Of a stretch of DNA of 64,000 nucleotides, positions 46,697 to 56,150 are shown one piece after another. A program made the position numbers and the translations under genes. The DNA comes from Rhodospirillaceae bacterium (GTDB taxonomy: Bacteria; Pseudomonadota; Alphaproteobacteria; UBA8366). Every line of letters begins with the position of its first letter. Position 1 is the first letter of the stretch. The notes beneath the pieces were generated by a model. That model had not been told where the DNA came from, made no database searches, and saw only the letters and a program-made list of their open reading frames with translations. The DNA lies in assembly GCA_002716125.1 (NCBI GenBank), contig PAZH01000004.1, forward strand, positions 62,001-126,000, given 5' to 3'.

Positions 46697-46783
46697 TTTT
46701 CCGGCAAATTCAGATCGAAGGTGACTTCAGGATAAGGTGATTCGCCGGGCCCGGCTAGAATTTCAAATGCGGATTGCGATGGT

Positions 46784-47149
46784 CTAGTCATCGGCACGCC
46801 AGGCATCTTCGATATGCCGCGGCCATTGCCAAGGCTGGACGATGACGAGATCAAATCGAACGGCATAGTTTTCGAATCCGGACCGATTTCCAACCAGCCA
46901 CGTCGCCGCCTGCACGAGCCGCCTCTTTTGCCTGTCGGATACGATGCCTTCCATATCAAGCAATTGTCGGGCTTTGACTTCCACGATCACCAGAACGAGA
47001 CCGCGCCGAGCGACAATGTCGATCTCACCGGCTGGTGTCAAAAGGCGTCGTTCGAGGATCACGTAGCCTTTGAGGCGCAATAGCCAAGCGGTCAGAGTTT
47101 CAGCGCGTCGACCCCAGCGTTCCGCGGCTTGCTTTTGAGGACCTTTCAT
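46784..47149 (-). CDS. yraN: YraN family (UPF0102) endonuclease-like protein
   Basis: 121-aa protein with the nuclease-like core GEIDIVARRGLVLVIVEVKAR, which holds the D-x(n)-E-x-K pattern of the PD-(D/E)xK fold, and the opening GRRAETLTAWLLRLKGYVILERR. Biochemical role is unproven. Divergent from the lpoA-like gene with about 78 bp between starts. In many bacteria rsmI lies between lpoA and yraN; it is absent here. Confidence 0.93.
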   Translation of the reverse strand: MKGPQKQAAERWGRRAETLTAWLLRLKGYVILERRLLTPAGEIDIVARRGLVLVIVEVKARQLLDMEGIVSDRQKRRLVQAATWLVGNRSGFENYAVRFDLVIVQPWQWPRHIEDAWRADD

Positions 47150-47227
47150 CCGGCGATTTCCATTTGGTGCGCCACCGGTTTACTTGCTTGGTCGTCGTCG
47201 TTAGGCTTCGCGATCAAATCGAGCAGG

Positions 47228-48727
47228 ATGGGCAAACGTTTCATCGGACGCAGGAGAAATAAAATTTCCGTCACGCCCAAATCATTCAAAATTTTCGGAA
47301 GTTTGCTTGGCATTCTGATGTTGGTTGCCTGTCAATCAGCAACATTGGTAAAGGCTCCGGAAAGCAAGACACAAAACGATGTTCCCGTCCATCGATTGCC
47401 GACAATGGACCCCGAAGGTCCGGCGTTTAAAGCAAAAGAGCAATCGGAAACGGTTAAGAAAGCGACAGTGGAATCATCCCCGGCGCCCGCTGTGCAAACG
47501 AACACGGAAGTCGCGGCGCTACCGGCCGTCGAAGCGGCACCGGCCGCGCCGTCGCCGGGCCTAGCGCAGCCACGACGCCTTGAGAATGCGAAATACAAAA
47601 TCGGCATTCTGCTGCCTCTGAGTGGACGCCGTGAATTGCTGGGCCGCGAACTTTTGGATGCGGCGCAAATAGCAGTGTTCGACCTCGCCGATAAAGATTT
47701 CGTCATTTATCCGTTCGATACGAAAGGCACGGAAGCCGGGGCCGCTGCCGCGGCACAAGAAGCGGTGCGCACCGGCGTCGATCTCATTCTCGGGCCGCTC
47801 CTGGCGAGTTCCGTCCGGACCGTGCGTCCCGTAGCGGCGAGCGCGGGTGTTTCCGTTGTCGCTTTTTCGAACTCGCATGAAGTCGCGGGCGATGGGGTTT
47901 TCATTTTGGGTTTCGTGCCTCAGCAACAAGTGGACGCCATCGTCGATTATGCGGTTGAAGAAGGGCTTTATCGTTATGCGGTACTGGCGCCGAATGACGC
48001 GTATGGCCGTGCCGTGGTTGCCGCATTTAAAGGGGCGATTGCCGAACGCGAGGCGGAAATCGTTCGGCTGGAATACTACGACCCGGCTGCGACCGATTTT
48101 AGCCGTCCGGCAAAAGCGATCGCGGACTACGATCGCCGGCATAAGGCGCTGTTAGAGCAGCGCGCGGAGTTGGAAGCGCGAGACGATGAAGTTTCAAAAC
48201 AAACGCTGAAGCGACTCGAGAAGTTGGATACGCTTGGCGACGTCGACTTTGACGCTGTTCTGTTGCCGGGCCGCGGCCAGCAACTGAAAGCCATCGCCTC
48301 GCTCTTGTCGTTCTACGATGTCGATCAGCCGGCCGTAAGGCTGCTCGGCCTGAGTAACTGGGCGCAAACCGCAAACATTGAAGCGGAGCCATCGCTAAGC
48401 TTGAGTTGGTATGCTGCCCCGCCGCGCGATGAGCGGGAGAATTTCTTCCGGCGATATCGAGAATTCTACGGTCGTCCGCCCGCCGCAATTGCATCGCTCG
48501 CTTACGACGCAACGGCGCTGGCGATCGTGTTGGCTCAAAGCAAGAGTGGTGTCGCATTTTCGCCGGACCGTCTCGTTCAACCCTATGGTTTCTTGGGCGT
48601 CGATGGTCTGTTCCGGCTGCGGCCGGAAGGTGTGGCCGAGCGGGTTTTTGAAATCCGGGAGATTACGCGCAACGGGTTCCGGATCAAACGGCCGGCGCTG
48701 ACCGCATTCCCTCAAGCTGGCGGCTAA
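47228..48727 (+). CDS. penicillin-binding protein activator, LpoA-like lipoprotein
   Basis: Periplasmic-binding-protein-fold lipoprotein of about 499 aa. I start at ATG 47228 because the track start at 47129 overlaps yraN. A basic N-terminus and hydrophobic stretch end at the lipobox LVACQS; a Pro/Ala/Glu linker precedes a Leu/Ile/Val-type binding-protein domain (YKIGILLPLSGRRELLGRELLDAAQIAVFD...DLILGPLLASSVRTV). In gammaproteobacteria LpoA activates PBP1A from the outer membrane; the alphaproteobacterial version lacks the long N-terminal helical domain, as here, so the partner is not certain. Confidence 0.88.
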   Translation: MGKRFIGRRRNKISVTPKSFKIFGSLLGILMLVACQSATLVKAPESKTQNDVPVHRLPTMDPEGPAFKAKEQSETVKKATVESSPAPAVQTNTEVAALPAVEAAPAAPSPGLAQPRRLENAKYKIGILLPLSGRRELLGRELLDAAQIAVFDLADKDFVIYPFDTKGTEAGAAAAAQEAVRTGVDLILGPLLASSVRTVRPVAASAGVSVVAFSNSHEVAGDGVFILGFVPQQQVDAIVDYAVEEGLYRYAVLAPNDAYGRAVVAAFKGAIAEREAEIVRLEYYDPAATDFSRPAKAIADYDRRHKALLEQRAELEARDDEVSKQTLKRLEKLDTLGDVDFDAVLLPGRGQQLKAIASLLSFYDVDQPAVRLLGLSNWAQTANIEAEPSLSLSWYAAPPRDERENFFRRYREFYGRPPAAIASLAYDATALAIVLAQSKSGVAFSPDRLVQPYGFLGVDGLFRLRPEGVAERVFEIREITRNGFRIKRPALTAFPQAGG

Positions 48728-48737
48728 GAAAAAAGCG

Positions 48738-49898
48738 CTATGTTAGCAGGCCATCAACAATCGAGTTAAGCCGCGAGCGGCCGGCGGCGGTCGTTCGCAA
48801 GACGCCTTGATCGTTTTCGATTAAGTCGAGTTCCAGATACGTTTGGAACGTCTCGATGTTCAGGCATTCCTCAAGTGGTTTCCCGGCCTCCGAGAGAAAG
48901 CGTTCGTGCGGAATACCATCGCGGGTCCGCAGTCCCATCAAGACAAGTTCTGCGAGGCGCTCGTCCCGGTCCAAGGCTTCCGCGTGCCGTGTTCCATGGC
49001 CTTCTTGTTCGACCATTTGCAGCCATCTTTCCGGCAATTTGCGTCGCTTGACCGCAAACTTTCCGCCCTCTTTCTCCAGGCGGGCATGTGCGCCGGGCCC
49101 AATTCCGGCGTAATTCCCGTACTGCCAATAGAGCAGATTGTGCCGGCATTCGGCGCCTGGGGCGGCGTGGTTCGAAATTTCGTACGCCGGCAGGCCTGCA
49201 TCCGAAAGGCGTGCTTGCGTTGCTTCGAACATTTCGGCGGCTTCATCGTCGTCCAGTGGCGCTAAGCGGCCCTGGCGCCACAAACCGTAGAAAGGCGTGC
49301 CGCGCTCGATGGTGAGTTGATAGAGCGACAAATGCGAACCGGCGAGTGCTAGGGCACGGTCCAGTTCTTGGTGCCATGCGGATAACGTCTGTCCCGGTCG
49401 CGCATAAATGAGGTCGAAACTATATCGGCCAAAATGCGCGGCTGCGATCTCAATCGCATCGATGGCTTCTTTCGCGCTGTGGCCCCGGCCCAGAAAAGAG
49501 AGGACCTGGTCGTCAAAAGCTTGCACACCCAGGGACACGCGATTGACACCTGCCTCCTGCAAGGCCGAGAAGCGGGCGCTCTCGACGGACGTTGGATTGG
49601 CTTCGGCGGTGATTTCAACGTCTTCTGCAAGGCCCCAACAGCGATCGATTTGCTCAATGATCGCGGCAACGGTTTCAGGCGGCATAAGGGAGGGTGTGCC
49701 GCCGCCGAAGAAAATGCTGGTGACCTGACCGCCGTCCCAATCGTTCGCCGTGTGGTCGATTTCGCTCAGCATCGCCCGACGCCATCGATCCTGGTCGACC
49801 CGGTCGCGAACATGACTGTTGAAATCGCAATAAGGGCATTTAGACAGACAGAACGGCCAATGAACGTAAATGCCGAACGGCGCCATCGTCTTGCTCAC
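48738..49898 (-). CDS. hemW: HemW-like radical SAM protein (heme chaperone)
   Basis: Radical SAM protein of 386 aa. The cluster motif [10 protein letters not shown] is near the N-terminus after YVHWPF, followed by [10 protein letters not shown] and RVSLGVQAF. It lacks features of true HemN and has the HemW-type C-terminal domain ([21 protein letters not shown]). HemW binds heme and is thought to deliver it to respiratory proteins. I start at GTG 49898, which overlaps the rdgB stop as GTGA; the TTG at 49907 and an ATG at 49886 are alternatives. Confidence 0.94.
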   Translation of the reverse strand: MSKTMAPFGIYVHWPFCLSKCPYCDFNSHVRDRVDQDRWRRAMLSEIDHTANDWDGGQVTSIFFGGGTPSLMPPETVAAIIEQIDRCWGLAEDVEITAEANPTSVESARFSALQEAGVNRVSLGVQAFDDQVLSFLGRGHSAKEAIDAIEIAAAHFGRYSFDLIYARPGQTLSAWHQELDRALALAGSHLSLYQLTIERGTPFYGLWRQGRLAPLDDDEAAEMFEATQARLSDAGLPAYEISNHAAPGAECRHNLLYWQYGNYAGIGPGAHARLEKEGGKFAVKRRKLPERWLQMVEQEGHGTRHAEALDRDERLAELVLMGLRTRDGIPHERFLSEAGKPLEECLNIETFQTYLELDLIENDQGVLRTTAAGRSRLNSIVDGLLT

Positions 49899-50491
49899 GC
49901 GAAACAAGCGGCCACAAGTTTCCGGAATGCGTCCGCGCGATGGCTAATTTCGTGTTTCTCTGTCTGGTTCATCTCGCCGAAGGTTTCGGTCCGGTTGTCT
50001 GGCAGAAACATCGGATCGTAACCGAAGCCGAGGTCGCCGCGTGGCGGCCACACAAGCGAACCGGCGATAAGGCCTTCGAAGGTTTCGGTGTGGCCGTCCG
50101 GCCATGCAAGGGCTAAGGCGCAAATAAACTGAGCACTTCGATCGCTGCCTTCCGGTAACTTTTCCTCGACCTTGCGCATGGCCATGTCGAAGTCTTTCTC
50201 CGGTCCGCCCCAACGCGCGGAATAAATTCCGGGTTCACCGCCCAAGGCATCCACCGCCAGGCCCGAATCGTCCGACAAAGCCGGCAGCTGTGATGCTTGG
50301 GCAGCCGCTTCCGCTTTGAGAATGGCGTTGGCGACGAAAGTCGTGCCGGTCTCTTCGGGCTCGTCCAAAGTCAATTCGATGGCGGACTTTACCTCGACGC
50401 CGAAGGGCTTCAGGAGATCGTCGATCTCGCGCACTTTGCCGGGATTGTGGCTGGCGATAATGAGTTGCTTGTCGGTGAAGCGTCGGGCCAT
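49895..50491 (-). CDS. rdgB: XTP/dITP diphosphatase (RdgB/HAM1 family)
   Basis: 198-aa enzyme that removes ITP, dITP and XTP from the nucleotide pool. Start ATG 50491. Signatures: [14 protein letters not shown] (phosphate loop), [39 protein letters not shown] and [10 protein letters not shown]...[10 protein letters not shown]. Lies 4 bases downstream of rph and overlaps hemW. Confidence 0.97.
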   Translation of the reverse strand: MARRFTDKQLIIASHNPGKVREIDDLLKPFGVEVKSAIELTLDEPEETGTTFVANAILKAEAAAQASQLPALSDDSGLAVDALGGEPGIYSARWGGPEKDFDMAMRKVEEKLPEGSDRSAQFICALALAWPDGHTETFEGLIAGSLVWPPRGDLGFGYDPMFLPDNRTETFGEMNQTEKHEISHRADAFRKLVAACFA

Positions 50492-50495
50492 GGGA

Positions 50496-51209
50496 CTATT
50501 GTAAACCAAGTGCGGATTTTTGTGCTTTGACCAGCTGAGCGATGCCATCCGTTGCGAGCGTCAGTAGCGCGTCGAACTGCTCACGCAAAAAGGGGTCGCC
50601 CTCGGCTGTGCCTTGTACTTCCACGATACCGCCACTGCCAGTTAGCACAAAATTGGCGTCCGCTTGCGCGGTCGAGTCCTCCGCATAATCCAGATCGAGA
50701 ACCGCCTCGCCATTCCAAAGACCGCAGGAGATCGCCGCGACCTCATCCGTAAGGGGAATCGTCTCGACGGCTCCGATGCGCTGCAGGTGTTGGAACGCGA
50801 GATGGAGTGCGACGAAACCGCCGGTGATGGCCGCCGTCCGCGTGCCGCCATCTGCCTGTAAGACATCGCAATCGATTCGGACTTGGCGCTCGCCGAATCC
50901 TTCCATGTCGGTAACGGCCCGCAAGCTGCGTCCGATGAGACGCTGGATTTCTTGCGTACGGCCCGTCGAAAGCGTTCGTTTTCGATCGTTCCGAGTATTG
51001 GTGGCGCGGGGCAACATGCCGTACTCAGCCGTCACCCAGCCGCGACCACTATTGCGCATGAAAGGCGGCACCGAATCTTCGACACTGGCCGTGCAGAGCA
51101 CATGCGTATCGCCAAACTTGGCGAGGCAGGACCCTTCCGCATATTTCGAGAAATCAGTCTCTAAAACGATATTGCGCAATTGATCGGTGTTTCTGCCGGA
51201 CGGGCGCAT
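50496..51209 (-). CDS. rph: ribonuclease PH
   Basis: 237-aa phosphorolytic 3'-5' exonuclease that trims tRNA ends. The start is ATG 51209 ([14 protein letters not shown]); the track ORF beyond it overlaps hrcA antisense. Signatures: [53 protein letters not shown] and [19 protein letters not shown]. Divergent from hrcA; rph-rdgB-hemW run in one direction. Confidence 0.97.
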   Translation of the reverse strand: MRPSGRNTDQLRNIVLETDFSKYAEGSCLAKFGDTHVLCTASVEDSVPPFMRNSGRGWVTAEYGMLPRATNTRNDRKRTLSTGRTQEIQRLIGRSLRAVTDMEGFGERQVRIDCDVLQADGGTRTAAITGGFVALHLAFQHLQRIGAVETIPLTDEVAAISCGLWNGEAVLDLDYAEDSTAQADANFVLTGSGGIVEVQGTAEGDPFLREQFDALLTLATDGIAQLVKAQKSALGLQ

Positions 51210-51279
51210 AAGCGTACCTTTTTCGTAATTTTGCCCGCAAGCTAACGGCTCCGAAGAGCGAGGTCCAGCGGTGCTCTCA

Positions 51280-51308
51280 TTGACGCTCACCAGGACGCTT
51301 ACTACATT
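51280..51308 (+). promoter_or_regulatory. candidate promoter for hrcA-grpE
   Basis: TTGACG (51280-51285) and TACATT (51303-51308) are 17 bp apart. Transcription would begin near 51315, only a few bases before the first hrcA ATG (51318), so either the message is nearly leaderless or the second ATG at 51330 is used. I see no CIRCE repeat in this gap. Confidence 0.45.
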
Positions 51309-51317
51309 CTCCGCACC

Positions 51318-52355
51318 ATGATCTCTGAGATGAACGAACGTTCGCGCGAAATTATGCGGCTCATTGTTGAGGCGTATACCGAGACCGGCTCCGCCGTCGG
51401 CTCTCGCACGTTGTCGCGCCGTCTCGATCTGCCATTGTCGCCGGCGACGATTCGCAACGTCATGGCCGATTTGGAAGATCTCGGCCTGCTCTATTCGCCA
51501 CATACCTCGGCGGGCCGTCTGCCGACGGACGCCGGACTTCGAATGTTCGTCGACGGTTTACTTGAAATCGGGAACCTCACGGAAGAGGAGCGCGCGCACA
51601 TTGAAAGCCAATGTGCGGCGACGGGCCGAAGCCCGCAGAAAGTGCTCGAAGAAGCCTCTGATATGCTGTCCGGCCTGTCGTCATGCGCCGGCCTTGTGAT
51701 GGCGCCGACGCAGGAAGAATCGCTGCGGCATATCGAGTTCGTTTCGCTGGCGCCGGGCCGCGCCCTTGTCGTTTTGGTCAGCGAAAGCGGTATGGTCGAG
51801 AACCGGGTCATCGATGTGCCGCTCGATATGCCGACGTCGAAAATGGTCGAAGCGAGCAATTTCTTAAGTTCCAAGTTGGTGGGCCGAAGCCTGGCGGAAG
51901 CGCGCCGCGAAATCGACGGAGAGATAGCTGAACATCGCGCGACGTTGGATTCGCTCACCCAGAAAGTCGTTGAAGCCGGATTGGCCACTTGGTCCGAAGG
52001 GGGCAACGACGGTGGTGTCCTGATTGTCCGTGGACAGGCGAAGCTGCTAGACGATGTGACGGCGTTGGGTGATCTAGAGCGTATTCGCGGTCTCTTTCAG
52101 GCTTTGGAGACAAAAGAATCGTTGTTGCGGCTTTTGGAAGTTACGGAAGCTGGCGAAGGGGTTCAGATTTTCATCGGTGCGGAGAACGATTTGTTTGCGC
52201 TTTCCGGTTGTTCGATGATTATCGCGCCTTACCAAAACCATCAGGAACAAATTGTCGGTGCCATTGGCGTGATCGGCCCGACGCGCATGAATTACGCACG
52301 AATAATTCCAATGGTCGACTATACGGCCAAGCTTGTCGGGCGAGTGCTCGGCTAG
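51318..52355 (+). CDS. hrcA: heat-inducible transcription repressor HrcA
   Basis: 345-aa repressor that binds CIRCE elements and is tuned by GroEL. The N-terminal winged helix has [51 protein letters not shown], the diagnostic HrcA opening. The middle and C-terminal regions ([10 protein letters not shown]...[29 protein letters not shown]) are intact. The family usually starts near MNERSREI, so ATG 51330 is an alternative to 51318. grpE follows 15 bases later. Confidence 0.96.
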   Translation: MISEMNERSREIMRLIVEAYTETGSAVGSRTLSRRLDLPLSPATIRNVMADLEDLGLLYSPHTSAGRLPTDAGLRMFVDGLLEIGNLTEEERAHIESQCAATGRSPQKVLEEASDMLSGLSSCAGLVMAPTQEESLRHIEFVSLAPGRALVVLVSESGMVENRVIDVPLDMPTSKMVEASNFLSSKLVGRSLAEARREIDGEIAEHRATLDSLTQKVVEAGLATWSEGGNDGGVLIVRGQAKLLDDVTALGDLERIRGLFQALETKESLLRLLEVTEAGEGVQIFIGAENDLFALSGCSMIIAPYQNHQEQIVGAIGVIGPTRMNYARIIPMVDYTAKLVGRVLG

Positions 52356-52370
52356 AAAGAAAGCGAAGAG

Positions 52371-53042
52371 ATGATCGATACGAGTGAAGACCGCGACACC
52401 GAGAAACCAGAAATGGAAGAGCCGGTCGAGGAAGTGCAGATTTCCGAGGAAGCGCAGCAGATCGCAGAAGATGCGGACAGCGATGCCGTCGAGGAATCCC
52501 CGGCAGAGGAAGCAACGCCCGAAGCATCGGCGGCCCCCTCCGCAGAAGAACAAGCGGCCGAAATGAAAGACCGCTTGCTGCGTGCTTTGGCCGATGTCGA
52601 GAACACGCGCCGCCGCGCGGCACGCGATCTTGAGGATGCCCGCAAATATGCCGCCAGCGGGTTCGCGAAAGACCTGCTCAATGTATCCGATAATTTGCGA
52701 CGTGCTTTGGATGCCGTGGCCGATGATGCGCGGGAGGGTGACGAGACCGTTAAGAATCTCGTTCAAGGCATCGAGATGGTCGAGAAGGAACTTCTGAGTG
52801 CGTTTGAGCGCCAGGGCATCAAGAAAGTCGATCCTCTGGGTGAGCCTTTCGACCATAACTTCCACCAGGCGATGTACGAAAAACCGGATACGGAGTATGC
52901 CAACGGTACCGTCGCCGAGGTGCTGCAACCAGGCTATGTGATGCACGATAGGCTATTGCGTCCGGCGATGGTCGCAGTTGCGAAGGGCGATGCTGCGGGC
53001 ACGCCGCCTGACGACGTGGATTCGGTCGACACGACAGCCTGA
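52371..53042 (+). CDS. grpE: nucleotide exchange factor GrpE
   Basis: 223-aa DnaK co-chaperone. A Glu/Ala/Ser-rich disordered N-terminus of about 60 residues leads into the long dimer helix (AEMKDRLLRALADVENTRRRAARDLEDARKYA) and the C-terminal beta domain ending FHQAMYEKPDTEYANGTVAEVLQPGYVMHDRLLRPAMVAVAKG. Co-directional with hrcA and convergent with the DUF1848 gene, 11 bases away. Confidence 0.97.
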   Translation: MIDTSEDRDTEKPEMEEPVEEVQISEEAQQIAEDADSDAVEESPAEEATPEASAAPSAEEQAAEMKDRLLRALADVENTRRRAARDLEDARKYAASGFAKDLLNVSDNLRRALDAVADDAREGDETVKNLVQGIEMVEKELLSAFERQGIKKVDPLGEPFDHNFHQAMYEKPDTEYANGTVAEVLQPGYVMHDRLLRPAMVAVAKGDAAGTPPDDVDSVDTTA

Positions 53043-53053
53043 GAACCGGCGCA

Positions 53054-53920
53054 TTACAAGCGTTCGGCTTCCGGGTCGTGTGCTGCAAAATTTCGCTTCG
53101 CTTTATCTGAGTCCGACACGGCATAGCAGTAGCTACAACCGTGCGGACAGGTGTCGTAAGCGCCAATGTCGCGGGAGGCGTGACAAAGGCAATCCGGACG
53201 ATTGCCGCGCTGTTTCGCGGTAATCGGCGCGCCGGCGATGTCGGAAAGTCGCGCCGCGTCGATACAGGCGGCAAGGGGCGTTTCAGTGCTTGCCAGCGCT
53301 TTTTGACTGCAAACCGTCAGTCGCATTTGATGCGTATTTGCGACGGCGCCGAGTTGTTGGATCAGCGCGCGCTTGGCGTCGGCGTCCGGATCTTCCCAGC
53401 GAAATTCTCCTTTTAACGCCGCCCGGTCGAGGTTTCGGCGTGTTTTTCGGTATATTTGTGCAAACGAGACTGTTACCTCATCGACCGTACCGGCGAGCTT
53501 GGCGGCGAGTTGGGTAAAGTTCGCAAGATGCCATGCGGGCGGCGTGTGGTCAGTGAAGACGACCGGGTCGTATCGCCAAACGACGGCGCGGGCGCCGAAT
53601 TCTGTGGCAATCGCTTTCATGTTCGAAACGGCTTGGTCGTCCGCGATGACGCTTTGCTCGAGAGCCCTGGGATAGCCCGTCACCGTGTATTGGACGTAGA
53701 ATGGCGCGTGCAATCCGATTTTCGGTAAATGCCGCATAAACGGCATGGCATTCCGCGTCCAGAAAACGAAACCGTCGACATCTGCCGCGCGAAGCGAAAC
53801 TTCATAGGTTTTTTGGTTCCATGGGTTAACCGAACAGCACGCGCCGACGGCCAAACGCCGCATGAACCAATCGCCGTAGAAGGCGGGAATGTCAGTGCGA
53901 TAACTTGCAGAAACGATCAT
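53054..53920 (-). CDS. DUF1848 family protein with C-terminal cysteine cluster
   Basis: 288-aa protein. The opening IVSASYRTDIPAFYGDWFMRRL and VDGFVFWTRNAMPF match my recollection of DUF1848. The last 50 residues hold a cysteine cluster, CLCHASRDIGAYDTCPHGCSYCYAV; CxxxCxxC there recalls a radical-SAM type site, placed at the C-terminus rather than near the N-terminus. The fold resembles spore photoproduct lyase-like enzymes by annotation, but function is unknown. It interrupts the hrcA-grpE / dnaK-dnaJ cluster, on the opposite strand. Confidence 0.85.
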   Translation of the reverse strand: MIVSASYRTDIPAFYGDWFMRRLAVGACCSVNPWNQKTYEVSLRAADVDGFVFWTRNAMPFMRHLPKIGLHAPFYVQYTVTGYPRALEQSVIADDQAVSNMKAIATEFGARAVVWRYDPVVFTDHTPPAWHLANFTQLAAKLAGTVDEVTVSFAQIYRKTRRNLDRAALKGEFRWEDPDADAKRALIQQLGAVANTHQMRLTVCSQKALASTETPLAACIDAARLSDIAGAPITAKQRGNRPDCLCHASRDIGAYDTCPHGCSYCYAVSDSDKAKRNFAAHDPEAERL

Positions 53921-53981
53921 TTGATTGCTCGTTTAGTATTGCAAACTGGGCGCCGGCGAATTATTTCGCCCGCCGACGGTT

Positions 53982-54013
53982 CTTGTAGTCTCTTCAACCC
54001 GTTCTTATATAGC
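53982..54013 (+). promoter_or_regulatory. candidate sigma-32 (RpoH) promoter for dnaK
   Basis: CTTG at 53982-53985 and CTTATATAG at 54004-54012 are separated by 18 bp, close to the alphaproteobacterial RpoH consensus CTTG-N17-18-CYTATNTNNG. Transcription would begin about 100 bases before the dnaK ATG. The location directly upstream of dnaK supports heat-shock control. Confidence 0.7.
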
Positions 54014-54123
54014 CGAAAGTTGCGCATGATTCGTCATGCGGCGTGTTGACGGAGATTATAGGCCGGGGCCGATTTTCGGGCCGGTCGATCTCGCCGAGCG
54101 ATTTGAAAAAAAAGGTTTAGCAA

Positions 54124-56064
54124 ATGAGCAAAGTAATCGGTATCGATTTGGGTACGACAAATTCCTGCGTCGCCGTGATGGAAGGGGCGCAACCCAAAGT
54201 GATCGAAAGCGCGGAAGGCTTTCGCACAACCCCCTCGATGGTCGCCTTTACGGAATCGGATGAACGTCTTGTCGGACATTCCGCAAAACGTCAGGCCGTC
54301 ACCAATCCGGAAAATACGTTTTTCGCGATCAAGCGTCTGATCGGCCGGCGCTTCGGCGACGACGAGACCAAGAAAGATATGGATTTGGTGCCTTACAGCA
54401 TCATCGAAGGTGAAAATGGCGACGCCTGGGTCGAGTGCCGCGGAAATAAGTACGCGCCGAGCCAGATCAGTGCGTTCATCTTGCAAAAAATGAAAGAGGA
54501 CGCGGAAGCTTATCTCGGCGAAAAGGTCGAGCAAGCCGTGATCACGGTGCCGGCCTATTTCAACGACTCGCAACGACAGGCGACGAAGGACGCCGGTAAG
54601 ATTGCCGGTCTTGACGTGCTGCGTATCATTAACGAGCCGACAGCGGCCGCGCTCGCCTACGGGCTTGAGAAAAAAGGCGCGGGTGTAATTGCCGTCTATG
54701 ACCTTGGCGGCGGCACTTTTGATATTTCGGTGTTGGAAATTGGTGACGGTGTCTTCGAAGTGAAGTCCACGAACGGCGATACGTTCTTGGGCGGCGAAGA
54801 TTTCGATCAGTACATCATCGATTATCTGGCTGACGAATTTAAGAAAGAAAACGGTATCGATCTTCGTGAGGACAAGCTCGCGCTGCAGCGCCTCAAGGAA
54901 GCCGGCGAAAAAGCCAAGATCGAGTTGTCGAGCGCGGTGGAAACGGATGTGACCCTGCCGTTCGTAACGGCGGATCAGTCCGGACCGAAGCACCTCAATA
55001 TGAAATTGACTCGTGCGAAGCTTGAGGCGTTGGTCGATGAATTGGTGCAGCGGACCATTGCACCGTGCAAGAAGGCATTGTCGGACGCCGGATTGAAAGC
55101 CAGCGAGATCGATGAAGTCATCCTGGTCGGCGGTATGACCCGGATGCCCAAGATTATCGAAACGGTGAAGCAGTTCTTCGGGAAAGAGCCGCACCGCGGT
55201 GTGAATCCCGACGAGGTGGTCGCCATGGGCGCGGCCATTCAGGCCGGCGTTCTGCAGGGCGATGTAAAAGACGTTCTGTTGCTCGACGTGACACCGTTGT
55301 CGCTTGGCATCGAGACTTTGGGCGGCGTCTTTACGCGCCTGATCGATCGCAATACGACAATTCCGACACGCAAGAGCCAGACCTTCTCGACGGCGGAAGA
55401 CAACCAAACGGCGGTGACCATTCGGGTCTTCCAAGGCGAACGCGAGATGGCTGCGGACAACAAGGTGCTCGGGCAGTTCGATCTGGTGGGAATTCCACCC
55501 TCGCCGCGCGGTATGCCGCAAATCGAAGTGACGTTTGACATTGATGCGAACGGCATCGTGAACGTCTCGGCGAAGGATAAAGCAACCGGCCAGGAACAAC
55601 AGATTCGCATTCAAGCCTCCGGCGGGCTGAGTGATGCGGATATCGATCAAATGGTGCAGGACGCCGAAGAGCATGCGGCCGACGACCAAAAACGCAAGGA
55701 ACTGGTCGAAGCCCGCAACACCGCAGACAGTCTTGTGTACTCCACTGAGAAGTCGTTGGAAGAATACGGCGATAAAATCAGCGAGGACGAGAAATCTGCG
55801 ATCCAGGCCGATGTCGACGCATTGAAGGAAGCGCTGCAAGGTGAAGATGCAGCGGATATTACCGCCAAGACGGAAGCTTTGAGCCAGTCGAGCATGAAGC
55901 TCGGCGAAGCGATGTATAAGGCCAGCCAAGAAAATGCTGGGGGCGCAGCACCCGATATGGACATGGGTGGTGATGCTTCGAATGCTTCTGGCGAAGCCGC
56001 AAGTGACGACGGCGTCGTTGATGCGGACTTTGAAGAAGTCGAAGAAGACAATAAGGACAAGTAG
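54124..56064 (+). CDS. dnaK: molecular chaperone DnaK
   Basis: Hsp70 of 646 aa. N-terminal ATPase domain begins [18 protein letters not shown], with [19 protein letters not shown], the phosphate loop [14 protein letters not shown] and [11 protein letters not shown]; the linker [15 protein letters not shown] joins the peptide-binding domain, and the lid ends in an acidic [10 protein letters not shown] tail. An AAAGG ribosome site is about 8 bases upstream. The long antisense ORF over this gene is a shadow. Confidence 0.99.
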   Translation: MSKVIGIDLGTTNSCVAVMEGAQPKVIESAEGFRTTPSMVAFTESDERLVGHSAKRQAVTNPENTFFAIKRLIGRRFGDDETKKDMDLVPYSIIEGENGDAWVECRGNKYAPSQISAFILQKMKEDAEAYLGEKVEQAVITVPAYFNDSQRQATKDAGKIAGLDVLRIINEPTAAALAYGLEKKGAGVIAVYDLGGGTFDISVLEIGDGVFEVKSTNGDTFLGGEDFDQYIIDYLADEFKKENGIDLREDKLALQRLKEAGEKAKIELSSAVETDVTLPFVTADQSGPKHLNMKLTRAKLEALVDELVQRTIAPCKKALSDAGLKASEIDEVILVGGMTRMPKIIETVKQFFGKEPHRGVNPDEVVAMGAAIQAGVLQGDVKDVLLLDVTPLSLGIETLGGVFTRLIDRNTTIPTRKSQTFSTAEDNQTAVTIRVFQGEREMAADNKVLGQFDLVGIPPSPRGMPQIEVTFDIDANGIVNVSAKDKATGQEQQIRIQASGGLSDADIDQMVQDAEEHAADDQKRKELVEARNTADSLVYSTEKSLEEYGDKISEDEKSAIQADVDALKEALQGEDAADITAKTEALSQSSMKLGEAMYKASQENAGGAAPDMDMGGDASNASGEAASDDGVVDADFEEVEEDNKDK

Positions 56065-56075
56065 CAGGCGCTGTT

Positions 56076-56104
56076 CGGGATAGGGTCCGAAGGACCCTGT
56101 CCCG
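56076..56104 (+). other. strong stem-loop between dnaK and dnaJ
   Basis: A 13-bp stem (CGGGATAGGGTCC / GGACCCTGTCCCG, one G-U type pair) with a 3-base GAA loop begins 12 bases after the dnaK stop and lies 47 bases before dnaJ. No T tract follows, so it is not a full intrinsic terminator. It may limit read-through into dnaJ or protect the dnaK message 3' end. Confidence 0.75.
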
Positions 56105-56150
56105 GCGTAGCATGGCGCCTTAGCGCGCGCCGCTTGGTCGGGGGTGGCCG

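Noticed and set aside
47146-47313. 55-codon minus-strand frame ending in an ATGA overlap with yraN
   Set aside because: The overlap looks operon-like, but the frame is antisense to the lpoA-like signal peptide and matches no family, including RsmI.
51210-51317. Possible CIRCE element upstream of hrcA
   Set aside because: GGTGCTCTC...GCTCACC catches the eye but does not match TTAGCACTC-N9-GAGTGCTAA.
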